This document shows, piece by piece, positions 6,645 through 13,571 of a stretch of 13,571 nt of DNA. The position numbers and the translations under genes are program-made. The notes beneath the pieces were generated by a model. That model ran no database searches and was not told the origin of the DNA. It saw nothing but the letters and a program-made list of their open reading frames with translations. Source of the DNA: Phycisphaerae bacterium (lineage in GTDB: Bacteria > Planctomycetota > Phycisphaerae > UBA1845 > Fen-1342); assembly GCA_016935035.1 (NCBI GenBank), contig JAFGRR010000289.1, positions 1 through 13,571 on the forward strand, written 5' to 3'. Positions within the stretch are counted from its first letter, which is position 1, and each line of letters starts with the position of its first letter.

Positions 6645-6974
6645 ATGGGAAAGACGCACGTACTATTTGCGCTCATCATTCTGGTCGGTGGTTGTGGCCA
6701 GCGGCCGAGTGGTGCGGTCCTTTATCGGAACACCTCGGATTCGGCCAAGTCGGTGCACGTGAACTTGGCACTTGGGCCGTCAGCAGCACACAACAGAATA
6801 GGGGAGTTGTTCGCCACGCGTTCGGATTGGCCGGCGGTGACGGACGGGTACAGGTTCCGGGACGTTGAGCGGTATTTTGAGTACAGCTTTGATGACCAAG
6901 CGTTTTACGAAGACGACGGTGGCAGTTTCTACCACGGGGCCGGTGCGTGGCGCACTGGCGCCCACATTCGATAA
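6645..6974 (+). CDS. Small putative lipoprotein of unknown function
   Basis: The protein has 109 residues from ATG 6645; an in-frame TTG at 6642 just ahead adds nothing. The N-terminus MGKTHVLFALIILVGGCG is a lipoprotein signal with the likely lipidated Cys near residue 17. The mature part has no Cys after it, is rich in Tyr/Phe and acidic residues in its second half (for example RYFEYSFDDQAFYEDDGG), and ends in a Gly/Ala-rich tail. I do not recognise a family. It has no convincing Shine-Dalgarno, but a promoter-like element is set so that the mRNA could start at the ATG. It sits 204 bases after guaA and 209 bases before the collagen-like lipoprotein, both on the same strand. Signal peptide and codon pattern support a real gene. 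Confidence 0.6.
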   Translation: MGKTHVLFALIILVGGCGQRPSGAVLYRNTSDSAKSVHVNLALGPSAAHNRIGELFATRSDWPAVTDGYRFRDVERYFEYSFDDQAFYEDDGGSFYHGAGAWRTGAHIR

Positions 6975-7029
6975 CCTGTGTAAAAACAGTTAGTTACAAC
7001 GCGTTAGTGGCGATCGTTAGATCGGAGGC

Positions 7030-7046
7030 CGGCAGCAAGGCTGCCG
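7030..7046 (+). repeat. Short inverted repeat between the two lipoprotein genes
   Basis: CGGCAGC (7030-7036) pairs with GCTGCCG (7040-7046) around a 3-base loop. No T run follows. It could stabilise the 3' end of the small lipoprotein mRNA or be a binding site. The rest of 6975-7080 holds GTTAG-rich stretches but no gene. Confidence 0.4.
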
Positions 7047-7084
7047 CGGAGACTGACGACGCCCGGGTGATGTGGAGTTTCAGC

Positions 7085-7115
7085 TTGACTTGATTGGCGG
7101 CCCATGGGCTACAAT
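7085..7115 (+). promoter_or_regulatory. Sigma-70-like promoter for the collagen-like lipoprotein
   Basis: TTGACT (7085-7090, five of six) and TACAAT (7110-7115, five of six) are good boxes, but the 19-base spacer is longer than the usual 17. The start would be near 7122, giving a leader of about 60 bases with GGAGGAG at 7171-7177. Confidence 0.5.
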
Positions 7116-7183
7116 ATGCGTAAGCAGATTGTTAGGAGTCTGCCGGGTTGGGGCCCAGACTGCAATGATCGGAGGAGATCATG

Positions 7184-8164
7184 ATGACTCGGGATAGGTA
7201 CTTTTGCATAGCGTTCATAGGCCTGCTCGTGACAGGGTTGGCCGGCTGTAACCTCCTGTATCCGTCGGCGATGGTCGACCAGGAGATCATTGACTATGTC
7301 ACCAGCACGACCGCCACTGATCCGAACGACGCGGGTCAGGCTGCCCAGGGCGCGCCTGGCGTACCGGGAGCCGCGGGCGCGGACGGTGTCGACGGTGTTG
7401 ATGGTACTGATGGCACGGACGGCACTGATGGCGCTGATGGCGCTGATGGCGCAACCGGTGCGACCGGTGCCACTGGTGCGACGGGCGCCACCGGTGCCGA
7501 TGGCCTGTCGTGCTGGGATCTGAACGGCGATGGCGTCAAGGACGCCGCCGAAGACATCAACGGCGACGGTCTCTGGGATGCCAACGACTGCCAAGGCAGC
7601 GGCACCGGGACCCCGGGGGCTGACGGCCAGGATGGCGCTGACGGTGCCGATGGTGCTGATGGCGCCGATGGCGCGGACGGTATCGACGGCGTCGCCTGTT
7701 GGGACCTGAACGGCGACGGTGTTCAGGATGCCGCCGAGGATGTCAACGGCGACGGCGTGTGGAACGCCGAGGACTGCCAGGGCACGGGCGCGCTGGTTGC
7801 AGTGAGCTTCCGCAGCAACGGTGCGGCCGACACCAACCCTGATGGTGTTGTCCTCAACAGCGGTGCCACGCTCCACGACGGCACCACGCCGAACGCGTAC
7901 TACGAACTCAAGTTCGACGTCACGAAGTCGACCACCCCGCTCAGCACGCGCCTGCTGGTCCAGGTGACGGCCGAGACGATCGTATTCGGCTCGACTACGT
8001 ACCCGACCTTCGCGACCTACAACTATATTGGTCGTGAGATGAACGACCTGGACAGCAACGGCTCGTTGGAGACCGACGTCCTCACGGTTCGCGTGTTCAT
8101 CTACGAGTTGACGAGCGGCACGCGTGTCCCGAGCGGCTTCAGCATCACAGTGACTGAGCCGTAA
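7184..8164 (+). CDS. Collagen-like lipoprotein with two Cys-flanked calcium-loop modules
   Basis: The protein has 326 residues. GGAGGAG (7171-7177) is 6 bases from ATG 7184 and only 3 from ATG 7181, so the second is preferred. The signal ends in lipobox LAGC with Cys22. Residues 56-109 are 18 Gly-X-Y triplets, at first GAP/GVP, then GTD, GAD and GAT runs. Residues 110-137 are a Cys-bounded module, CWDLNGDG...DINGDG...NDC, with two EF-hand-like D-x-N-x-D-G loops. Residues 142-171 are ten more triplets, mostly GAD. A near-copy of the module begins at Cys172. Residues 203-326 are a beta-rich globular end. Such proteins form trimeric surface stalks; here few Pro and many Asp suggest calcium helps stability. 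The function of the C-terminal domain is not recognised; adhesion or matrix is an inference. Confidence 0.88.
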   Translation: MTRDRYFCIAFIGLLVTGLAGCNLLYPSAMVDQEIIDYVTSTTATDPNDAGQAAQGAPGVPGAAGADGVDGVDGTDGTDGTDGADGADGATGATGATGATGATGADGLSCWDLNGDGVKDAAEDINGDGLWDANDCQGSGTGTPGADGQDGADGADGADGADGADGIDGVACWDLNGDGVQDAAEDVNGDGVWNAEDCQGTGALVAVSFRSNGAADTNPDGVVLNSGATLHDGTTPNAYYELKFDVTKSTTPLSTRLLVQVTAETIVFGSTTYPTFATYNYIGREMNDLDSNGSLETDVLTVRVFIYELTSGTRVPSGFSITVTEP

Positions 8165-8195
8165 TCAGCCCAACTCGGCAGACTTGAATCACAAC

Positions 8196-8234
8196 AGGCG
8201 GTGCCGGTCACCCGATCGGCGCCGCCTCTTCTTT
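8196..8234 (+). terminator. Rho-independent terminator of the collagen-like gene
   Basis: AGGCGGTGCCG (8196-8206) pairs with CGGCGCCGCCT (8217-8227) over 11 bp with one G-T pair and a 10-base loop. TCTTCTTT follows. It lies 31 bases after the stop and between convergent genes, so it may also block read-through from the glycosyltransferase side. Confidence 0.75.
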
Positions 8235-8267
8235 GTCCAATTAACGCAGATGGACGCGTGGGCACGG

Positions 8268-10031
8268 TCACTGCATATTTGTGCGATAGTACACAAATAC
8301 TGGCTTGTTCGCCCAGGTAATGCGGCTTGACCAGAGGCCGCTGGGGCCGAATCGTTTGACCAGCTCGTACTGTCCAGGCGGGAGCTGCGCTTCGGCGCGA
8401 TGCGCGTCATCCGCGGTTACAACGAGCCATTGGGGCAGCGTCGCCGGGTCGATTGGCTGGGCCGTGGGTTGGGATGGCAGCAAGATGATCATGCGGTGGG
8501 CGAAGTCGATGGGCGGGGTGGCGTACGGGCCGGGTTCCTGCACTAAAGCGATCGGCTCCGATGTGGGGATGAGTTCTTCGAGATAGCTTGCGGCGCAAGC
8601 ACGTGACTCGGTCGCACCGCCGGCGTCAGTTGCCAAGGCGCGCACGTACGCTGGCGTGCGGCAAAGCAGCAGTGTTGCCAGGCCGACCGTTAGCGCCAGC
8701 AGTGGTAGGCGGCGTTGCAGCGTGCCTATGATGCCGGCCGAGGCGAGCGCGAGCAATGTCGCCGGAAACACGAGAAACCGCGCGTATTCCGCGGGTTTGC
8801 CGGCCCCGATGGCGACGCAGATGGCTAGCAACGCGATGCCGGCGCCGGCCGCCATCAGTGTTCGCCACCAGTCGCGGCGCAGCAGCAGAACAAAGCCCAC
8901 CATCCCGATCAGCGCCACACCCGCGCCGGCGGCTTCAACCAGCAGATCCGCGACGGTCATCAGCCCGCCACCGAGATTTCCGACGCGGTACATGGAGGTC
9001 GAGTTGGATATATTGCTGGTGAGCGAACCGCCGCCGCCGATGAGGCCGAGTATCACGTACGGGTTGGTTATGGCGTAGACCGCGGCGGCGATGATGGCGG
9101 CGATGGCGAGTTGGGTATATTGCCGCTTGCGGGCTTTGTCGGAGTTGGGCTGAGTGTGGAAGGCCAGAAGCAGCAGCGGCCAAAGGACGGCGGCGACGGC
9201 GCCGGTCAGTACCAGGCCGACGGCGTAGCCGGAGCACAGGCCCAGCAGGACGGCGTCGCGCAGGCGGCGATGATCGTAGTAGCGCAGCGCGAATAACGCG
9301 GCCAGAAGCAGCAGAGTGGCGGACGGCAGGTGGGGCTTGGCCTCGACCGCGTTGGCAAGGAACACGGGGCAGGCGGCGGTCAGGATGGCGGCGATCCAGC
9401 CGGTGTGTCGTCCGCCAACGCGACGACCGAGGCGATAGACCGTGCAGAGCATGACGGCGCCGAACAGCAGCGAGACGGCGCGGGCGACGAGGTAGAACTG
9501 CGCGAACGCTTCGGGACTGTTGAGGTAGTAGGTGACGTCGCCGGTGACGTGGACGAGGTGCGCCAGGTAGGCCGCGACGAGGGCGGCGGCAATGAGGTAG
9601 ATGTAGCCGCCGCCGTACTGGTAGAGCTTGGGGTCGAAGTCGCCGCTACGCGGGTTCATACGCTGCAAAGCGCGGAAGGTGATCATCTCGTCCGGCTGGT
9701 GGGAGTAGAGGCGGTAGCGGCGGAGGATCTCGGCACGCTCGGCGTCGGTGGCGGTGATGTCGGTCGGTGCATCAAGCTGGCGCGGATTCAGGTCCGTGTC
9801 GGCGCCGGCCTGGCGGTTGCGCAACTCGGCCAGGGCGGCGTCGGAGTTGTAGCGGGCGGCGTCCCAGGGCGGCTCACCGCCGAAGAGGAGGTCGTCGTAA
9901 CGCGATGTCGGCAGGCCCCAGCGGATGAGGGGGGCCATCAGCGCCAGCCAGGCGAAGAGCGCGATGGTCGCGACGATGCGGCGTCGTCGGGCGAAGTGTC
10001 TGGCTGATAGGTGCTGTGCGGGAGTGTTCAT
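8268..10031 (-). CDS. GT39-like (PMT/ArnT-type) integral membrane glycosyltransferase
   Basis: The protein has 587 residues with one hydrophobic helix at about 20-38 and many more from 143 on, typical of the GT39/GT83 group, which moves a sugar from a polyprenyl-phosphate carrier to an acceptor at the outer face of the inner membrane. The expected acidic motif is HQPDE (Asp114, Glu115), followed by 'LQRMNPRSGDFDPKLYQYGGG', which fits the first loop. A second family-like block is AKPHLPS (231-237). Between the first helix and the acidic motif there is an unusually long hydrophilic insert of about 70 residues with a possible charged helix (ATDAERAEILRRY). The start ATG 10031 lies 2 bases after the stop of the UbiA gene, so it is the last gene of the operon. 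Donor and acceptor cannot be told from sequence. Confidence 0.75.
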   Translation of the reverse strand: MNTPAQHLSARHFARRRRIVATIALFAWLALMAPLIRWGLPTSRYDDLLFGGEPPWDAARYNSDAALAELRNRQAGADTDLNPRQLDAPTDITATDAERAEILRRYRLYSHQPDEMITFRALQRMNPRSGDFDPKLYQYGGGYIYLIAAALVAAYLAHLVHVTGDVTYYLNSPEAFAQFYLVARAVSLLFGAVMLCTVYRLGRRVGGRHTGWIAAILTAACPVFLANAVEAKPHLPSATLLLLAALFALRYYDHRRLRDAVLLGLCSGYAVGLVLTGAVAAVLWPLLLLAFHTQPNSDKARKRQYTQLAIAAIIAAAVYAITNPYVILGLIGGGGSLTSNISNSTSMYRVGNLGGGLMTVADLLVEAAGAGVALIGMVGFVLLLRRDWWRTLMAAGAGIALLAICVAIGAGKPAEYARFLVFPATLLALASAGIIGTLQRRLPLLALTVGLATLLLCRTPAYVRALATDAGGATESRACAASYLEELIPTSEPIALVQEPGPYATPPIDFAHRMIILLPSQPTAQPIDPATLPQWLVVTADDAHRAEAQLPPGQYELVKRFGPSGLWSSRITWANKPVFVYYRTNMQ

Positions 10032-10033
10032 CG

Positions 10034-10918
10034 CTACACCAACACGTCAATGATACCCAGCGTGCCGAAAAGCATGCTGACGACGCCATTGACGGTGAAG
10101 AATGCGAGATTCACGCGGCTGAGGTCACGCGCGCTGACCAGGGCGTTTTCGACTATCAGCAGGATAGTGACGAGCAGGACGGCCACGAAGTAGATGAGCC
10201 CGAGGCTGGCGGTGACGCCGACGCCGACAAGGGCGGCGACGGTCAGCAGGTGGAAGAGACGGGCTAGGTTCAGGGCGGCGTCGACGCCCATGACGGAGGG
10301 CACGCTGAGCAGGCCGGTCCGGCGATCGAAGTCAACGTCCTGGCAGGCGTAGATCAGGTCGAAACCGCCGATCCAGAATACTACTGCGACCATCAGCAGC
10401 CACGCGGGCAGGTCAAGCGTGCCGGGGTTAATCGCGATCCAGGCCGCGACCGGCGAACTACCTATGGCCAGGCCGAGGACAACGTGCGACCAGCGCGTGA
10501 AACGCTTGGTGTACGAATATACGCACAGCAGCGCCAACACCGGCAGGCTGAGAATCGTCGGCCATGGGTTGTGTATTTCCAGCCAGAAGACCAGGCAGGC
10601 GAGTTCGAAGACCAGCACGGAACAGATGAAGAAGGCCCATGCGTGCCGTGACGACAGGCGACCGGTCGGCAAGGGGCGGTTGGAAGTGCGCGGGTTGGCG
10701 GCGTCGATGCGGGCGTCGCAGATGCGGTTGAACGTCATCGCCGCGCTGCGCGCCGCGACCATGCAGATGACGATCAGGACGAACTGCGTCAGTGTCGGCA
10801 GGTTCGGTCGAGCGGCGAGGAACATCGCCAGCAGGGCGAACGGCATGGCGAAGACCGAGTGCGCGACCTTCACCATCTCCGCCCAGATGGATACCGTGCG
10901 TGTCAGGCCGCCGCTCAT
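10034..10918 (-). CDS. UbiA-family polyprenyltransferase, probably for menaquinone
   Basis: The protein has 294 residues, nearly all membrane helices. It joins a polyprenyl chain to an aromatic ring acid in the inner membrane. The two Asp-rich motifs that bind Mg-diphosphate are present: N64RICDARID72 followed by NPRTSNRPLP, and D187LIYACQD194VD. This combination, with 'NPRT' and 'DxxYxxQD', matches the '4-hydroxybenzoate polyprenyltransferase-like' branch, which includes MqnP of the futalosine menaquinone route, rather than MenA. The choice between MqnP and UbiA proper is an inference, so no symbol is given. ATG 10918 follows the UbiX TAA with no gap (TAAATG), and GAGG lies 8 bases before it inside ubiX. 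The location in one tight operon with ubiX supports the quinone role. Confidence 0.88.
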   Translation of the reverse strand: MSGGLTRTVSIWAEMVKVAHSVFAMPFALLAMFLAARPNLPTLTQFVLIVICMVAARSAAMTFNRICDARIDAANPRTSNRPLPTGRLSSRHAWAFFICSVLVFELACLVFWLEIHNPWPTILSLPVLALLCVYSYTKRFTRWSHVVLGLAIGSSPVAAWIAINPGTLDLPAWLLMVAVVFWIGGFDLIYACQDVDFDRRTGLLSVPSVMGVDAALNLARLFHLLTVAALVGVGVTASLGLIYFVAVLLVTILLIVENALVSARDLSRVNLAFFTVNGVVSMLFGTLGIIDVLV

Positions 10919-11509
10919 TTAGTCGGCCTCGCGTTCGGGTTCCCAGCGCGTGTGGAGTTCGTGCGGAACGCCGAGCAGATCAAGCAGCTTGCCGACGACG
11001 AAATCGACGAGGTCGCCGACGGTGGCGGGTTTGAGATAGAAGCCCGGGTTGGCCGGGCAGATGACGGCGCCGGCTTGGCTGAGTCGCAGCATGTTCGCCA
11101 GATCAATCTGGCTGAGCGGCATTTCACGCGTGACGAGAACAAGTCGGCGGGATTCCTTGAGCGTGACGGCGGCGGCGCGCCTGATGAGGTCGTCGCCGAG
11201 TCCGGATGCGACGGCGCCGAGCGTGTTCGAACTACACGGGCACACGATCATGCCGTCGGTGATGAATGACCCGCTGGCGATTCTCGCGCCGACGTCGTTG
11301 GGCGGATAGAGCGTCACGTTGTCCGCGGGCTCGCCAAGCAGGGCCTCGATGGTCGGTTCGCGGATTCCAAGTTCATCCAGAAGCAGCCGGCGACCATGCG
11401 ATGAGATAACGAGATGAAGGTCGGTGCCGGCGCGGGCGAGTTCTTGCGCCAGCCGTCTTGCGTACGGCGCGCCGCTGGCGCCGGTAATGGCCATGACGAT
11501 TCGCTTCAC
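10919..11509 (-). CDS. ubiX: Flavin prenyltransferase UbiX
   Basis: The protein has 196 residues, the normal length. It attaches a dimethylallyl group to FMN to make prenyl-FMN, the cofactor of UbiD-type decarboxylases. Motifs are intact: TGASGAP (9-15) for FMN binding, the PCSSNTLG block (91-98) with ASGLGDDLIRRAA after it, RRLVLVTREMPLS (121-133), SQAGAVICPANPGFY with Tyr158, and the C-terminal LLDLLGVPH. The start is GTG 11509; GGAG lies 5 bases before it within the upstream gene, and it overlaps that gene's TGA by 4 bases (GTGA), so translation is probably coupled. In futalosine organisms this would serve the UbiD-like decarboxylase that acts before or after prenylation. No UbiD gene is in the window. 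Confidence 0.96.
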   Translation of the reverse strand: MKRIVMAITGASGAPYARRLAQELARAGTDLHLVISSHGRRLLLDELGIREPTIEALLGEPADNVTLYPPNDVGARIASGSFITDGMIVCPCSSNTLGAVASGLGDDLIRRAAAVTLKESRRLVLVTREMPLSQIDLANMLRLSQAGAVICPANPGFYLKPATVGDLVDFVVGKLLDLLGVPHELHTRWEPEREAD

Positions 11510-13392
11510 GGCTTCTCCGCTGGAACGGCCGGTCCGATGGGCTCGAGCAGGCTTAATTGCTCGGTGGCGAGCCGCCCCCAGATGGTATTCGGGTACTTGT
11601 CGGCGAGCGTGCGCATGCGCGCGAGGCCGCGTTCACGCGGCGTGCCGCTCTCGTCGCGCAGCGACTGAATCTCGAGGCTGGCGAGTCGATATAGCGCCTC
11701 GGGAACCGCGTCGCCGCTCGTGTAGCGGGCCAGGAACCCTTCAAGGTTGGTGGCACGCCGTTCGAACTCGGGCTCGGCCAGTGCCCAGGCGAGCACGAGG
11801 TTGTCGGCCAACAGGCTGTCGGCGTAACGTTCGGCGAGGGTGGCCAAATGCACGCGGTGTCCGGCGCGGCGTTGATCGAGCGAGTAAAGGGCGGCCAGCG
11901 GCGCGTTGCCATACTTGGGATCGTCGCGATTTTCCCTGACCAACTCGAACAGACGCTTGGCCTCGTCGAGATACCAGCGTGTGTCAAAGGCCAGGCTCGC
12001 CTCCGGCGGTGCCGAGCGGAACGGGCCGCGCACGGCGCCGGGTTGAGTGGTGGTCGTTATCGGCTGGGTGCGAACGTCACGCTCAATCGCGGGCCGCAGT
12101 TGCTCGACCGCCGCACCCACGTTGCCGCTACGAAGGCTGAGCTGTGCCAGACGCAAGGCAGCGGCGGCGACCAACGGCGAGTCGCCGTACTCGCGCAGGA
12201 TCACCGACCACGGGCGCTCGGACTGCGGGTGCGGGAAGTCGGCATAGTACTTGCGCATCGGGCTGGGTACCGTCAGCAAGGCTTGCTGATCGAGCCGTGT
12301 ATCAAGCGCGCGGGCCTGCAAGTAGAGGACATTCGGCACGTAGCGGCTGTTGGGATGATCGACGATGAAGCGGTCGGAGGCGCTCCGGGCCGCGCTGCGG
12401 CTATCCAGCAGTTCTATCAGGAAGTGGCGGATGAGCCGGCCGCGCAGCGGCTCGAGATCGCCCTTAATCACTAGCCAGAGGATGTCCGGCTGCAATTTGT
12501 TCTCTTCCACGAGTTGGCGGATGGTTGGGCTGGCGTCCTCGACGGCTTTGAAGCGTGGTGATTGCGGGCCGAACTCCGTTTCCAGGACGCGGTAGGATAG
12601 CTCGTCGGTGCCGACCTGCGTGTGAAACAGGACCGTGGGCAGGGCCAGCATCGCAGCCAGCACCGGTGCGACCACGCCAGGACGAAACCGGACGACCGAC
12701 GCCAGTAGCATGATTGTGCCGAGCATGACCGACGCGGCCAGAATCGCGATGACCCACGGCGCGAAGAGCAGCGGACGTTGCTCGGGCGTTACCGAGGTCT
12801 CGACCTGATCAGCGTAAACACGCGTCGCCAGGTAGAGGTACAGCAGGACGGGCAACAGCCCCAGCAGGGCTGACCCAAAGCGAAATGACAGCCGGAACGG
12901 GCGTACTGATGCCAGGATCGCTCCGCCGACGAGCGTTACGGCCATCCAGGGCATGTGTGCAAAAACCAACACCGCCAGCGCGAATGGCAGCATGGCGCAA
13001 AAGCGATACAGAATCGAGACCGCGATCGGCACTGCGACGATCGAGGCAACCAGCAGGCCTAGGACGATGCCGTGGATCGGCGTCTGCACCACGTTGATCG
13101 GGTAGAGCAGGAAGTCGTTCAGATCGTGCGTCTGCTCGCCCCAGAAGCGGAACGGGGCGGCGTAGCTCTCGAAATCGAAGTCAATCGGCCGGGCCACGTG
13201 CAGCCAGTGCGTGAAAACGCACAGGCCGCAGAAGAGCACGAAGTTGACCGCCAGCAGCACGATCGCGCGCACACGATACTTGGACTCGGTACGCGACCAT
13301 ACATCCACGATGGGACGCTCCGGCGGCCTTTCGGCAGCCTTGGCCGGCGACTCGGGCGATGGGAGGGGCTGGCTTGTGTCCATGTCTGCCAT
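11506..13392 (-). CDS. Multi-span membrane protein with a TPR-like C-terminal half, unknown function
   Basis: The protein has 628 residues. The first 40 are Pro/Glu-rich and hydrophilic. About seven hydrophobic helices follow, near 42-62, 107-127, 130-148, 150-162, 172-190, 211-233 and 240-257. Residues about 258-628 are soluble, with Ala/Leu-rich helical pairs such as 'SPLVAAAALRLAQLSLRSGNVGAAVEQL' type repeats and 'YADSLLADNLVLAWALAE', consistent with TPR or BamD-like helical repeats. A Thr/Pro-rich break interrupts it at about 443-465. I recognise no catalytic motif. It is the first gene of the operon and overlaps ubiX by 4 bases, so it may be linked to membrane or quinone functions, but this is association only. 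Start ATG 13392 has no strong Shine-Dalgarno; Met4 at 13383 is an alternative. Confidence 0.8.
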   Translation of the reverse strand: MADMDTSQPLPSPESPAKAAERPPERPIVDVWSRTESKYRVRAIVLLAVNFVLFCGLCVFTHWLHVARPIDFDFESYAAPFRFWGEQTHDLNDFLLYPINVVQTPIHGIVLGLLVASIVAVPIAVSILYRFCAMLPFALAVLVFAHMPWMAVTLVGGAILASVRPFRLSFRFGSALLGLLPVLLYLYLATRVYADQVETSVTPEQRPLLFAPWVIAILAASVMLGTIMLLASVVRFRPGVVAPVLAAMLALPTVLFHTQVGTDELSYRVLETEFGPQSPRFKAVEDASPTIRQLVEENKLQPDILWLVIKGDLEPLRGRLIRHFLIELLDSRSAARSASDRFIVDHPNSRYVPNVLYLQARALDTRLDQQALLTVPSPMRKYYADFPHPQSERPWSVILREYGDSPLVAAAALRLAQLSLRSGNVGAAVEQLRPAIERDVRTQPITTTTQPGAVRGPFRSAPPEASLAFDTRWYLDEAKRLFELVRENRDDPKYGNAPLAALYSLDQRRAGHRVHLATLAERYADSLLADNLVLAWALAEPEFERRATNLEGFLARYTSGDAVPEALYRLASLEIQSLRDESGTPRERGLARMRTLADKYPNTIWGRLATEQLSLLEPIGPAVPAEKP

Positions 13393-13462
13393 GACGGCGC
13401 ATGCTAATGCGCATGACTGTCAAGCGGCAACCGGGGGAATGGCGAATGGCTAGCTCAGGGGT

Positions 13463-13571
13463 TCAACGCGTGGCCAGGATGGCCTCTGGTCGGCGAGCGA
13501 ATCGCCGGGCGGTTGCCGGGGTGATTTTGCCCGCAGTCACCAGACGCTGAAGGTCGTCGTCGAGCAGGCAC
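13463..13571 (-). CDS. C-terminal fragment of a gene entering from the right, possibly PilT-like
   Basis: On the minus strand one frame is open from the window edge (first full codon 13570-13568) to TGA at 13465-13463. It encodes 35 residues. The text 'LQRLVTAGKITPATARRFARRPEAI' has the look of the last helices of a type IV pilus retraction ATPase, where a 'L..L...G.I....A...S.....' pattern is usual. The similarity is weak and the rest of the protein is outside the window. The stop lies 70 bases before the start of the 628-residue membrane protein on the same strand, so they may share a transcript. No terminator is seen in the 70-base gap. Confidence 0.5.
   Translation of the reverse strand, partial: CLLDDDLQRLVTAGKITPATARRFARRPEAILATR

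Noticed and set aside
7381..7500. Regular repeats that might suggest a CRISPR array
   Set aside because: The units are contiguous 9-base triplet codons with no spacers and lie inside a clear coding frame.
7109..7876. 255-codon minus-strand frame over the collagen-like gene
   Set aside because: Its Ala/Ile/Thr/Val repeats are the reverse image of the Gly-X-Y repeat DNA and no independent start signal is seen.
9330..10007. 225-codon plus-strand frame opposite the glycosyltransferase
   Set aside because: Gly/Val/Glu-rich antisense shadow with no recognisable domain.

Overview
The window is GC-rich bacterial DNA. Several protein signatures suggest a planctomycete, probably Phycisphaerae-like. 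These are a C-terminal dockerin with paired 'VFDIDxF' repeats, a membrane zinc-ribbon protein with the 'CGYDLRGTPxxCPECG' motif, and a collagen-like lipoprotein carrying 'CWDLNGDG' calcium-loop modules. This assignment rests on recalled family patterns, not on a search.

Left part, plus strand. The window opens with the 3' end of an unidentified gene (1-246). Next comes a large lipoprotein built of Asp-box (BNR/sortilin-like) propeller repeats and ending in a type I dockerin (512-2992). A compact unit follows: a promoter-like element, a 43-codon ORF with a good Shine-Dalgarno, and a clear intrinsic terminator (3012-3262). A YbjN-domain protein follows (3396-4103). It has two well-placed in-frame starts, one giving a membrane-anchored form and one giving a soluble form.

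Middle part. A minus-strand membrane protein with two zinc ribbons (4333-4764) diverges from guaA, GMP synthase (4887-6440), the only clear central-metabolism gene outside the right-hand cluster. Behind guaA lie two mutually exclusive hairpins. Then comes a small lipoprotein that may be leaderless (6645-6974), followed by the collagen-like lipoprotein (7184-8164) with its own promoter-like element and a terminator.

Right part, minus strand. Four genes are packed into an apparent operon, read from right to left. They are a multi-membrane-span protein with a TPR-like C-terminal half (13392-11506), ubiX flavin prenyltransferase (overlapping it by 4 bases), a UbiA-family polyprenyltransferase (no gap), and a GT39-like membrane glycosyltransferase (2-base gap). 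UbiX and UbiA together point to quinone synthesis, most likely menaquinone by the futalosine route in this kind of organism. The UbiD partner is not in the window. The last bases hold the 3' end of another minus-strand gene, possibly a PilT-like ATPase.

Three lipoproteins (two of them repeat-rich and with predicted calcium-binding modules) sit near one another, so the left and middle parts look like a cell-surface region. I do not see a defence system, CRISPR array, transposon, rRNA or tRNA. The strongest candidates for something undescribed are the 43-codon unit, the dual-start YbjN gene and the surface-lipoprotein set.
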